From Flavobacteriaceae bacterium (GTDB lineage: Bacteria > Bacteroidota > Bacteroidia > Flavobacteriales > Flavobacteriaceae), in NCBI GenBank assembly GCA_023264015.1, contig JALQTJ010000001.1, positions 1-64,000 of the forward strand: a stretch of DNA of 64,000 bases, written 5' to 3'. This document shows, one piece after another, positions 12,359-21,656 of the stretch; the first letter of the stretch is position 1; every line of letters begins with the position of its first letter. Under the pieces are notes generated by a model. The model ran no database searches and was not told where the DNA came from. It was given only the letters and a program-made list of their open reading frames with translations. Both the position numbers and the translations under genes were made by a program.

Positions 12359-13243
12359 ATGAATCTGAATGGATTGGGTGTGGCATTGATTACGCCATTC
12401 ACACCGCAAGATGAAATTGACGAGCTAGCCCTGAGTCAGCTCACCGATCGTTTAATTAACGAAGGAGTAGACTATATTGTAGCCCTTGGCACTACGGCAG
12501 AAACCCCTACGCTTACTGCTGAAGAAAAGCAGCGCGTACTTTCTATAGTTGCTGAAGCCAATGGAAATCGAGTGCCTCTTGTTTTAGGGATGGGATCTAA
12601 TGCTACGAAAAGTTTATGCGCTGAGCTACAGCAATTAGATGCACGTCGATTTGACGCCATTCTATCAGTCACTCCTTTTTACAATAAGCCTTCTCAACAA
12701 GGTTTAATCGCTCATTATGCTGAGGTTGCTTCGGCCTCTCCACTTCCTGTAATTCTTTATAACGTTCCTTCTAGAACCGGAGTGAATATGACTCCTGAAA
12801 CCGTTTTAGAGTTAGCGCATTCGTCCTCTCAAATCATCGGAATTAAAGAGGCCTGTGGGGATTATGCACAACTCGATGCCATAACGCAGCATGCTCCAGA
12901 TGGTTTTAGTGTCTTGTCTGGAGACGATGCCACAGCTATACCTTCTATTTTAAATGGGGCTAAGGGTGTTATTTCTGTTATCGGTCAAGGTATGACAGAT
13001 TACACGGTGACGGCAGTTAAACTTGCCTTACAAAAAGATGAGGCCGCTTTAGAGCTCCATCATGCTCTTTTACCTATGATTGATTTAATTTTTGAACAAG
13101 GTAATCCCGCGGGCATTAAGGCGCTTTTAGCCAAGCAAAGCGACATACTTCAGAACGTTCGATTACCCCTTATGCCAGCAACTCCAGATTTAGCAGTGCG
13201 TATAGGAGACGAATTACAAAAACTGCGATCTATTACGGTTTAA
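12359..13243 (+). CDS. dapA: 4-hydroxy-tetrahydrodipicolinate synthase
   Basis: GVALITPF; LGTTAETPTLT; VILYNVPSRTGVNM; GIKEACGD with Schiff-base Lys. Start reassigned to 12359. Confidence 0.95.
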   Translation: MNLNGLGVALITPFTPQDEIDELALSQLTDRLINEGVDYIVALGTTAETPTLTAEEKQRVLSIVAEANGNRVPLVLGMGSNATKSLCAELQQLDARRFDAILSVTPFYNKPSQQGLIAHYAEVASASPLPVILYNVPSRTGVNMTPETVLELAHSSSQIIGIKEACGDYAQLDAITQHAPDGFSVLSGDDATAIPSILNGAKGVISVIGQGMTDYTVTAVKLALQKDEAALELHHALLPMIDLIFEQGNPAGIKALLAKQSDILQNVRLPLMPATPDLAVRIGDELQKLRSITV

Positions 13244-13248
13244 AAGTT

Positions 13249-13256
13249 TAATTTTG
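13249..13256 (+). promoter_or_regulatory. -7 element TAATTTTG directly before bamD
   Basis: Exact TAnnTTTG match ending 5 nt before the bamD ATG. Confidence 0.45.
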
Positions 13257-13261
13257 ACCCC

Positions 13262-14086
13262 ATGAATTTGAGGTCTTTACTGTTTACGGCTGCAATAGGA
13301 TTAATGCTTTTAACCTCGTGTAGTGAATACCAACAGGTACTTAAGAATAACGATTTGACAGAAATGTACGAGCTGGCAAATCGCTATTATCAAGAAGAGG
13401 ACTACTTCAAGGCGAAGCGTCTTTACGAATTGATTGCTCCAAAATACGCAGGTCGCCCCCAAGGAGAGCGATTGAGTTTTTTCTTCGCTGATGCTCAATT
13501 CAAAACCAGAGCCTACTATCTTTCGAGTTATCAGTTTGAGCGTTTTATCAAAGCGTATCCTAATAGCGATAAACGAGAAGAAGCGAGCTTTCTTGAGGCA
13601 GAGAGTTATTATCATATGAGCCCTCGCTTTAGTTTAGATCAAACGGATACAGATAAGGCCTTAGAAAAGCTCCAGAACTTTATCAACAACTATCCGAACT
13701 CAGAATATTTCAATAGAGCGAACGAGCGTGTTCAAGAATTGAAGATTAAAAAAGAGCGAAAGGCTTTTGAGATTGCCAAGCAATACGACAATCTAGGAGA
13801 GTTCAACCTTCCGGTATTATTCTCGGCGATTAAATCGTTGAATAACTTTATAATTGAATATCCAGGATCAATCTTTCGAGAAGAAGCACTTTTTATACGT
13901 ATTAAATCCGCTACTGTTTTAGCAGAGAATTCTACAGCAAATAGAATGATGGAGCGCTATGAAGAGGCTTTGGACTATTACAAAGACTTTAGAAGATATT
14001 ACGAGCGCTCAAAATTTGATGAGGAAGTGGAATATTACCACTCCAAGATACAATCCGGATTAGAATTTGTAAATTCGCTGAATTAA
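13262..14086 (+). CDS. bamD: Outer membrane assembly lipoprotein BamD
   Basis: Lipobox LLTSC; TPR-like YYQEEDYFKAKRLYE, FIKAYPNSDKREEASFLEAESYY. Confidence 0.9.
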   Translation: MNLRSLLFTAAIGLMLLTSCSEYQQVLKNNDLTEMYELANRYYQEEDYFKAKRLYELIAPKYAGRPQGERLSFFFADAQFKTRAYYLSSYQFERFIKAYPNSDKREEASFLEAESYYHMSPRFSLDQTDTDKALEKLQNFINNYPNSEYFNRANERVQELKIKKERKAFEIAKQYDNLGEFNLPVLFSAIKSLNNFIIEYPGSIFREEALFIRIKSATVLAENSTANRMMERYEEALDYYKDFRRYYERSKFDEEVEYYHSKIQSGLEFVNSLN

Positions 14087-14097
14087 TTAAGGCTATC

Positions 14098-14415
14098 GTG
14101 AAAGAAACAAAAGCTGCACTTACCACTAAGACCTTCGACAAGAATGTTTTAGACCAAAAAACCTCTAACATTTACGAGGCATTATCGATTGTTGCAAAAC
14201 GCTCAGTTCAGATCAATGCTGAGATCAAAAAAGAGCTTGTAGATAAGCTTGAAGAGTTTGCTACCTATACGGATAGTTTAGAGGAGGTATTCGAGAACAA
14301 AGAGCAGATCGAAGTGTCTAAGTTCTACGAAAAAATGCCTAAACCACATGCCATGGCCATTGAAGAATGGCTTAACGACCGTATCTACTACAGAAACACC
14401 CTTACAGAGGAGTAA
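14098..14415 (+). CDS. Bacteroidota-type RNA polymerase omega subunit (RpoZ-like)
   Basis: SNIYEALSIVAKRSVQINAEIKKEL...FENKEQIEVSKFYEKMPKPHAMAIEEWLNDRIYYRNT; sits between bamD and coaBC. Confidence 0.8.
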   Translation: MKETKAALTTKTFDKNVLDQKTSNIYEALSIVAKRSVQINAEIKKELVDKLEEFATYTDSLEEVFENKEQIEVSKFYEKMPKPHAMAIEEWLNDRIYYRNTLTEE

Positions 14416-14425
14416 AAAGCTTCTT

Positions 14426-15628
14426 ATGCTTGCGGGAAAACATATTCTGCTCGGCGTCACTGGCGGAATAGCCGCTTATAAAACTACTTTTCTAGTCCGC
14501 CTTCTCATTCGTCAAGGAGCGCAGGTTAAGGTGGTTATGACATCCTCTGCTAAGGATTTTGTTAGCCCCTTAACCCTAAGCACTCTAAGTCAACATCCAG
14601 TCTATCTAGATTTTGTTGACGAGGCGGATGGCACGCTGCAGTGGAACAACCACGTAGAATTGGCTAAATGGGCCGACCTCTTCTTAATAGCCCCGCTAAC
14701 GTCAAATACCTTAGCGAAAATGGTTTCGGGCGCCTGTGATAATCTACTGCTTGCTGCCTACATGTCATCGAGTTGTAAGGTGGTTGTAGCCCCAGCTATG
14801 GATCTTGATATGTATGCGCATCCGGCTACTCATGAGAATCTTTCGGTATTGGGCTCTAGAGGTGTCGACATAATTCCTGCGACATCAGGATTCTTAGCTT
14901 CTGGCCTTGAAGGAGAAGGTCGTATGGCTGAACCAGAATCGATTGTAGAGCAGCTTATTGATCGTCTGCAGGCAGATGCTCCTCTGCATCAGAAAAAAGT
15001 ATTGATCAATGCTGGTCCTACCCGTGAACCGTTAGACCCGGTGCGCTTTATGTCGAATCATTCAACCGGAACAATGGGGTATGAACTGGCGTTAAGGGCC
15101 TACGAGATGGGTGCTGAGGTGACATTGATTAGTGGCCCTGTTCGTCCAATAGCGTTGCCAGAAGGTATAAACTGCATTTATATTAATACCGCTGCTGAAA
15201 TGTACGATCAGGTGATGGCACATTTTTCTGCTGTAGATATTTTTATTGCCTCCGCTGCTGTTGCTGATTATACCTTTAAAGAGACCCATCCGCATAAACT
15301 TAAAAAAGGAGAAGAGGCACTGTCCTTAAATCTCGTTCGCACAAAAGATATTCTTGCTGGTCTTAACACTATAAAGAAAGGGCAGTTGATAGTAGGTTTT
15401 GCCCTAGAAAGTGATAACGATCCTTCAAAAGCACTATCGAAAATGAAGGCTAAAGGACTTGATGCTATTGTATACAATACATTGAGTGACTCCGGAGCTG
15501 GTTTTGGCCCAGACACAAACAAGGTGACACTTTTCAAAAAAGATGGGTCGCACGCTGATTTTCCTCTTCAGTCTAAACATCAACTTGCGAAGGCGCTTTG
15601 GAGTGATTTTATCGCGCAATGGTTTTAA
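14426..15628 (+). CDS. coaBC: Bifunctional phosphopantothenoylcysteine decarboxylase / phosphopantothenate-cysteine ligase
   Basis: ILLGVTGGIAAYKTTFLVRLL; INAGPTREPLDPVRFMSNHSTGTMGYELA. Start reassigned to 14426. Confidence 0.95.
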   Translation: MLAGKHILLGVTGGIAAYKTTFLVRLLIRQGAQVKVVMTSSAKDFVSPLTLSTLSQHPVYLDFVDEADGTLQWNNHVELAKWADLFLIAPLTSNTLAKMVSGACDNLLLAAYMSSSCKVVVAPAMDLDMYAHPATHENLSVLGSRGVDIIPATSGFLASGLEGEGRMAEPESIVEQLIDRLQADAPLHQKKVLINAGPTREPLDPVRFMSNHSTGTMGYELALRAYEMGAEVTLISGPVRPIALPEGINCIYINTAAEMYDQVMAHFSAVDIFIASAAVADYTFKETHPHKLKKGEEALSLNLVRTKDILAGLNTIKKGQLIVGFALESDNDPSKALSKMKAKGLDAIVYNTLSDSGAGFGPDTNKVTLFKKDGSHADFPLQSKHQLAKALWSDFIAQWF

Positions 15629-16407
15629 AAAAGACGTTCATCGGCTTTCTTGTACTAGTCTATGGAGCCTTGTCGGCTCAGCAAACCCGTATTCAGGTTA
15701 AGCTTGAGAATCGAACTCAGAATACTAGCTATCAGTTTCAATACCGGCAAATTGAAAGGGACCTAGCTAGAATGCTCTATTCAACTATAAATGGTTCAAC
15801 GATTGGTGTAGCGGAAGATGCCTCCTTAGAAATCAGCTATGCGTTTTCGGTTCTTGAGCATCGTAATACGACTATACGGGCAGCCTTGAGCGTAGGGGTT
15901 TATAAAATACACTCCACTGGTCACCGTACGTTATTGATCCGCTGGTATGAACCTTCTCTATCCTTCACCTATATCCCAGGAACGCCTCTTTTTTTCAACC
16001 TAAATAATATCAACTCAAACTTGGTTGCTAATGCGGTGTTCTTCGCCTACGTGGGTTTAGGATTTCACGCTGATTCAAAGGCGATTAATGGCGGAACCGC
16101 CTATTTTCGAAAGGCTGACGAGCTGTTGACTAGGATGCAATCGACTTCTTTTGTCGGATGGGAAATGAGAAGAGGAGGAACTTCAAAGTACCGCTTGATT
16201 TATGAGCTACTAAATCCGGCTTACATTTCTGTAAGGCTTTTCTATTATCAGCTCAATAGTGGATGTATACTGAAGCAATACCAAAAAACCGCTTACGATG
16301 AGTCGTGCGTTAAGGAGAGTCTTTTGGTGCTAGATAATGAAGATGTGCTTGTGGCAAATTCACTTTTATTACAGCGGATCAAAGATGCTCATCCAAGGCT
16401 CTTCTAA
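15619..16407 (+). CDS. DUF4835-family protein (PorD-like, type IX secretion associated)
   Basis: Signal peptide; FNLNNINSNLVANAVFFAYVGLGFHADSKAINGGTAYFRKADELLTRMQSTSFVGWE; between coaBC and recN. Confidence 0.75.
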   Translation: MVLKKTFIGFLVLVYGALSAQQTRIQVKLENRTQNTSYQFQYRQIERDLARMLYSTINGSTIGVAEDASLEISYAFSVLEHRNTTIRAALSVGVYKIHSTGHRTLLIRWYEPSLSFTYIPGTPLFFNLNNINSNLVANAVFFAYVGLGFHADSKAINGGTAYFRKADELLTRMQSTSFVGWEMRRGGTSKYRLIYELLNPAYISVRLFYYQLNSGCILKQYQKTAYDESCVKESLLVLDNEDVLVANSLLLQRIKDAHPRLF

Positions 16408-16485
16408 AGCCTGTTTGAGGTTTGCCTAACGGCGCAAGTAATTTGCACTCGACTCTACTTATATTTACAGTATTATAGTAAAGAA

Positions 16486-18141
16486 ATGCTCGTTTCGCTC
16501 TACATAAAGAATTTTGCACTCATCGACGAACTGCGTATCGAATTTGGCCCTGGCTTTAACGTGGTTACAGGAGAAACGGGTTCAGGAAAATCGGTAGTTC
16601 TTCAGGCGCTTCAGTTGGCACTTGGTGCCCGAGCAGACGGAGTTTCGTTTTATAACCCGGATGCCAAGTGCGTACTCGAGCTAGAAATAGCCATTAGTTC
16701 GCAATACAAGCAGTGGTTTGACCAGAACGAGCTAGATTACGATAAACAAACTATTATTCGAAGAGAGATGGGTAAGACTCAGAAGTCTCGAATTTTCATC
16801 AACGACACCCCAGTAAAGCAGGCGGTGTTGAACCAATTGACGGATAAATTGTTCTCTTTTCATTCTCAAAACGAATCGTATTCTTTTTTAAAGAACGCTG
16901 AACAGCTTGATTTTCTAGATGAGCAGGCCCGACAGCAAGTTTTGGTGGACGATTACCGCAAAAAATATAGGAGTTATAAGGCCTTAAATGATGAGTATGA
17001 GGTGTTGAGAGATCGATCTGAAGAAATGGAACGAGAATGGGCCTATCAACAACATTTAAAAAGTGAACTTGACACCTTGCATCTTGAACAGATCGACCAA
17101 GAAGATCTAGAAAGGCGCTATGAGATTTTAAGTCAGTCAGAGAAGATACAATCCATCATCGATGAACTCAACGGTTTATTTGAATCTGAGCCGTATGGTC
17201 TCAACGAACAGTTGCGGCAAGCGCAGCGTTTGAGTTCTTCTTTAGTAAAGGCCTCAGAATCTTTTTCAGAGATCAACAACCGTATGCAATCGTTGGTCAT
17301 TGAGGCTCAGGATCTTTACATTGAAATCAATCAGTCACTAGAATCTATAAATTTGGAGCCTAATGCTTTAGAAGAGGTGTCTGCACTCTTGTCAGAATTG
17401 CATCGCCTTCAGCAAAAGCACGGGGTAAGCACCGTAGAAGAACTAAAGGTAAAGCGGAATGCTTTTGCTTCTAGTTTAGGTGAAGATGGTAGCTATGCGG
17501 ATCGTATTAAAGCGCTTGAAGAGGCCTTGTTAAAAGCACGTAAAGAACTAATACCTATTGCGCGTAACATTAGTGATGCGCGCAAAAATGCTGCCACAGC
17601 TTTAAGCAGCTCGATTGAAACGGTTTTATCTTCTTTAGAAATGCCTGGATCCCGTATCGCTATAGAGGTTTGTGAAAACGAGGAGCTAGGTGCTAGCGGA
17701 ATTAACGAGGTCAACTTTAAATTTCAAGCCAACAAGGGATCTGATCTTCTTGATTTAAAGAAAGTGGTTTCAGGAGGAGAACTTTCTCGCTTGGCACTTG
17801 CCATTCAATATATTAAGGGAGAGACTAACACAATCCCTACTCAAGTCTTTGATGAAATAGATACTGGGGTTTCTGGTCAAGTGGCGGAGCGTGTTGCTCA
17901 ATTATTTGAAGCGATGGGCGCGCGCAATCAACTTTTGGTTATAACTCACTTACCACAAGTAGCCGCAAAAGGAGCGGTACATCTTAAAGTATATAAAGAA
18001 GAGTCTAAAGGCCGAGTCAATACCCGTGTGATCCAATTAACAGAGAATACACGTCAAGAAGAAATTGCGTCGATGATAGAAGGAAACAATCCTTCGAAGA
18101 CGGCGCTAAGCCATGCAAGAACACTTCTAACAAGACATTAG
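16486..18141 (+). CDS. recN: DNA repair protein RecN
   Basis: MLVSLYIKNFALIDELRIEFGPGFNVVTGETGSGKSVV; VVSGGELSRLALAIQ; FDEIDTGVSG. Confidence 0.95.
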   Translation: MLVSLYIKNFALIDELRIEFGPGFNVVTGETGSGKSVVLQALQLALGARADGVSFYNPDAKCVLELEIAISSQYKQWFDQNELDYDKQTIIRREMGKTQKSRIFINDTPVKQAVLNQLTDKLFSFHSQNESYSFLKNAEQLDFLDEQARQQVLVDDYRKKYRSYKALNDEYEVLRDRSEEMEREWAYQQHLKSELDTLHLEQIDQEDLERRYEILSQSEKIQSIIDELNGLFESEPYGLNEQLRQAQRLSSSLVKASESFSEINNRMQSLVIEAQDLYIEINQSLESINLEPNALEEVSALLSELHRLQQKHGVSTVEELKVKRNAFASSLGEDGSYADRIKALEEALLKARKELIPIARNISDARKNAATALSSSIETVLSSLEMPGSRIAIEVCENEELGASGINEVNFKFQANKGSDLLDLKKVVSGGELSRLALAIQYIKGETNTIPTQVFDEIDTGVSGQVAERVAQLFEAMGARNQLLVITHLPQVAAKGAVHLKVYKEESKGRVNTRVIQLTENTRQEEIASMIEGNNPSKTALSHARTLLTRH

Positions 18142-18157
18142 TGGTGTTGAATCTTGC

Positions 18158-18165
18158 TATATTTG
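18158..18165 (+). promoter_or_regulatory. -7 element TATATTTG for fabI
   Basis: Exact TAnnTTTG match, 22 nt before ATG at 18188. Confidence 0.5.
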
Positions 18166-18187
18166 AGCATTCATTAAATAAACAATC

Positions 18188-19003
18188 ATGAATTATAATC
18201 TTTTAAAGGGTAAACGCGGGATTATTTTTGGAGCACTAGATGAGAATTCAATCGCTTGGAAAACCGCAGAACGCGTTCACGAAGAGGGGGGTGCATTTGT
18301 TTTGACTAATGCTCCTATTGCTTTGAGAATGGGAGAGTTGAATGCGCTTGCTGAGAAAACGGGCGCCACGATAATTGGAGCTGATGCGACCTCTACTGAA
18401 GATTTAGAAAAATTGATTGCTGAGTCGATACAGATTTTGGGCGGTAAGCTGGATTTTGTATTGCACTCTATAGGGATGTCAGTTAATGTAAGAAAAGGTC
18501 GACATTATACAGACGAGAACTATGATTTTACTGCTAAAGGATGGGATGTTTCAGCCCTTTCTTTTCACAAACTCCTTCAGCAGTTATACAAAGCTGATGC
18601 GATGAATGAATGGGGTAGTATTTTGGCACTCACCTATATGGCTGCGCAAAGAACCTTTCCTGATTACAACGACATGGCCGACAACAAGGCCTACTTAGAA
18701 TCGGTAGCTAGAAGCTTTGGCTACTTCTTTGGAAAAGAAAAGAAGGTTCGTGTTAACACTATTTCTCAATCTCCGACAGTAACCACAGCGGGTAAAGGGG
18801 TTAAAGGTTTTGACGCTTTCCTTAACTATGCTGAGAAAATGTCCCCACTGGGTAATGCTTCGGCTGAAGATTGTGCAGACTATGCTGTGACCTTGTTCTC
18901 AGATCTTACACGTAAAGTCACCATGCAAAATCTCTTTCACGATGGAGGTTTTTCAACGACTGGTGTGAGCCAAGAAATCGTTGATTTCTTTTCTGAGAAG
19001 TAA
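18188..19003 (+). CDS. fabI: Enoyl-[acyl-carrier-protein] reductase
   Basis: GKRGIIFGALDENSIAWKTAE; LHSIGMS; PDYNDMADNKAYLESVARSFGYFFG; SPTVTTAGKGVKGF. Confidence 0.93.
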   Translation: MNYNLLKGKRGIIFGALDENSIAWKTAERVHEEGGAFVLTNAPIALRMGELNALAEKTGATIIGADATSTEDLEKLIAESIQILGGKLDFVLHSIGMSVNVRKGRHYTDENYDFTAKGWDVSALSFHKLLQQLYKADAMNEWGSILALTYMAAQRTFPDYNDMADNKAYLESVARSFGYFFGKEKKVRVNTISQSPTVTTAGKGVKGFDAFLNYAEKMSPLGNASAEDCADYAVTLFSDLTRKVTMQNLFHDGGFSTTGVSQEIVDFFSEK

Positions 19004-19027
19004 AAGTGGGCAATCTCAAGGGTTAGC

Positions 19028-20080
19028 ATGAGTCAATCACCCTTATATTATTCGATTATAGTTCCGGTTTATAATCGGCCCGAAGAATTAGATCAATTGT
19101 TGCAATCTATTGCTCTTCAGGATTTTGAAGGGGAATTTGAAGTTGTAGTGGTTGAGGACGGTTCTCAACGACCTGCATTAGAAGTTGTTGAACGAAGCCC
19201 GTTAAGCGCAAGAATATCCTATTACCAAAAGAATAATACAGGTCCTGGAGACAGTAGAAATTACGGGATGTTGCGCGCTAAGGGTTCTTATTTTTTGCTT
19301 TTTGACTCAGATTGCATCCTACCTAAAGAGTATTTATCTACTCTTGATCGTGAGCTCTCTTCAGGCTATATTGATTTTTTTGGTGGGCCCGATGATGCCT
19401 TACCTTCTTTTTCACGGTTGCAACGGGCTATTAACTTTGTGATGACTTCAAAAGTTTCAACAGGTGGTATTAGAGGAGGTTCGTCCAATAGATTCGAACC
19501 TAGGAGCTTCAATATGGGATTGTCAAAAGAAGTGTTTGAATCAACGGGTGGTTTTGGTCGTATTCATCCTGGAGAGGATCCTGAACTGAGTATGCGGGCC
19601 TGGAAAAGTGGCTTTAAGTCACGACTTATACCAACCGTTAAAGTATATCATCAAAGAAGAATTTCGTTCCGTTCCTTTGCAAAGCAGGTTTTTAAGTTTG
19701 GAGGTGTTCGGCCTATCTTAGAACAAAAGCACCCAGAATTCAAGAGAGCTGTTTATGCATTACCCTCTTTATTCACACTCTACCTTTTAGTCCTTGTTTT
19801 GGGTGGGATGTTAACGCTCTCAAGTATACTCAGTACACCATTCATGCTTCTGCTGAGTATTCCTCTCGTTTTATATGTAGGGGCCTTGAAGATTGATGTT
19901 TTGCTAAGGTCTAGATCTATCTATCTAACGGCCCTCACTGTGGCCGCCCTGTTTATTCAAATGGGAGCCTATGGCTTAGGTTATTTTATAACGTCTCTTA
20001 AGTTGTGGTCCTCATCACACAAGAAGGCTGAAGAGCTTTTTCCGCAGTATTTCTTTACGGTTGAATCTAAAGTGTCTTAG
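19028..20080 (+). CDS. Family 2 glycosyltransferase with C-terminal TM helices
   Basis: YSIIVPVYNRPEELDQLLQSI; EVVVVEDGS; FDSDCILP; hydrophobic C-terminal segments. Confidence 0.88.
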   Translation: MSQSPLYYSIIVPVYNRPEELDQLLQSIALQDFEGEFEVVVVEDGSQRPALEVVERSPLSARISYYQKNNTGPGDSRNYGMLRAKGSYFLLFDSDCILPKEYLSTLDRELSSGYIDFFGGPDDALPSFSRLQRAINFVMTSKVSTGGIRGGSSNRFEPRSFNMGLSKEVFESTGGFGRIHPGEDPELSMRAWKSGFKSRLIPTVKVYHQRRISFRSFAKQVFKFGGVRPILEQKHPEFKRAVYALPSLFTLYLLVLVLGGMLTLSSILSTPFMLLLSIPLVLYVGALKIDVLLRSRSIYLTALTVAALFIQMGAYGLGYFITSLKLWSSSHKKAEELFPQYFFTVESKVS

Positions 20081-20082
20081 CC

Positions 20083-21009
20083 ATGAGAAAAATAGGACTT
20101 AAGCAATTTGTGTACTTCTTTTTTATTGCAGCCCTGATATGGTTCTTTAATCAATTGAGTAAACCAGTAACGCTCAGTTCAACAGTGAAGATTAGATTTT
20201 CTGAGGTCCCAGACACGCTCTTATTAGAGTCAAATGAGACTTACGAAATTCCCATTCGGATAAGCGGCACAGGGTTTAGAGTGCTTTTTGACTTCTCGTC
20301 AAATAAAGAATTACACATACCGCTTACCCCTCTACAGTATGTAAATGGGACATACCTTATGTCTGCAGAGGCTGTTGAGGATGCTATATTCTCTCAAACC
20401 CCAGAAACGATTTCGATTGATTACATCTCGGCAACGGATATCACGGTCCACGCCTCACTTTTAAAAAGTAAGCGAATTAAAGTAGTCCCAAGGGTCTTTG
20501 CCTCGTATGTCCCGAACTATGTCGCCATCGATTCGGCAAGAATCGATCCTCCTTTTGTAGAAGTGAGAGGTACGGAACAAAGCTTAATGAGTATAGATAA
20601 AATCTTTACAGAGCCTGTGCGTTTAGAAAACATAAAAGCTTCAATTAATATAAAGGTACCCTTAGATCTTAATGGGTTAAAAGACCTTCGAACTTCAGAT
20701 GCTGAGATCCTTTTTTTTCAAAAGGTAGCGCGATTTTCAGAGCGTATTTTTGAAGTTCCTGTTCTTTTACCAACCCTAGAGGATGGGAGCAGAATACAGC
20801 TATTTCCCAATACAATTTCTGTGCTGTGCAAAGCGCCTACTGCACTACTGAATAATTGGTCTGAACAAGACTTTGAAGTTAGCGTTGAGATGGACTCAAC
20901 CTTTAGGGTAGAAGATAAACAGTTGCCCCTAAAATTAACTAAAGAACCAGTAGGGGTTTTGTATACAGAATTATTGACTTCTACCGTAGACTTTTTAATT
21001 GAGAGATAA
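20083..21009 (+). CDS. YbbR-like domain protein
   Basis: N-terminal TM then beta-rich repeats (VRGTEQSLMSIDKIFTEPV); directly upstream of coaE, the usual Bacteroidota placement. Confidence 0.75.
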   Translation: MRKIGLKQFVYFFFIAALIWFFNQLSKPVTLSSTVKIRFSEVPDTLLLESNETYEIPIRISGTGFRVLFDFSSNKELHIPLTPLQYVNGTYLMSAEAVEDAIFSQTPETISIDYISATDITVHASLLKSKRIKVVPRVFASYVPNYVAIDSARIDPPFVEVRGTEQSLMSIDKIFTEPVRLENIKASINIKVPLDLNGLKDLRTSDAEILFFQKVARFSERIFEVPVLLPTLEDGSRIQLFPNTISVLCKAPTALLNNWSEQDFEVSVEMDSTFRVEDKQLPLKLTKEPVGVLYTELLTSTVDFLIER

Positions 21010-21608
21010 TGAAGAAAGTCGCAATTACAGGGGGAATAGGTTCAGGTAAGACAAAGGTGTGTGAGCTGCTTCAAGAAAAGGGTTATCCAGTTTATCCTTC
21101 AGACGATAAGGCTAAGTATCTCATGGTCCACGACCAAGGATTAAGAACTAAATTGTTAGCCTTGTTAGGCACTGAGGCCTATGTGGTGGGTAATGACGGT
21201 CAAGTTCTGGATCTGAATAAGGGCATCATTAGTTCAGCTATTTTTGAGGATTCTTCGTTGAAAACGCGACTAGAATCATTGGTTCATCCGGTAGTGAGAG
21301 AAGATTTTGAAAAGTGGTCAAATGAACAAACTTCTTCGTTGGTGTTTCACGAATCGGCATTGGTTTTACTGACTCGATATTATCTCCACTTCGACGCAGT
21401 CGTTCTTGTGAGTGCTCCTGAATCTATTCGTGTAGAGCGCGTTATGAAAAGAGATGGTGTGAGTAGAGAGGCCGTACTCAAGAGAATCCAGAGCCAGCCC
21501 TTCTATGATGAATTAGAAGAGCGGGCTACCCATCTCATCGATAACTCTGGAGTTATTCGCCTAGAAGATCAAGTCATGGCTTTACTCGAGGATCTTATCG
21601 AGGCTTAA
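21009..21608 (+). CDS. coaE: Dephospho-CoA kinase
   Basis: KVAITGGIGSGKTKVCELLQEKGYPVYPSDDKAKYLM. Confidence 0.93.
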   Translation: MKKVAITGGIGSGKTKVCELLQEKGYPVYPSDDKAKYLMVHDQGLRTKLLALLGTEAYVVGNDGQVLDLNKGIISSAIFEDSSLKTRLESLVHPVVREDFEKWSNEQTSSLVFHESALVLLTRYYLHFDAVVLVSAPESIRVERVMKRDGVSREAVLKRIQSQPFYDELEERATHLIDNSGVIRLEDQVMALLEDLIEA

Positions 21609-21656
21609 GGTTTCTAACATTAGCCCTAACTTTAAGGTAGATTAACCTGTTGATAG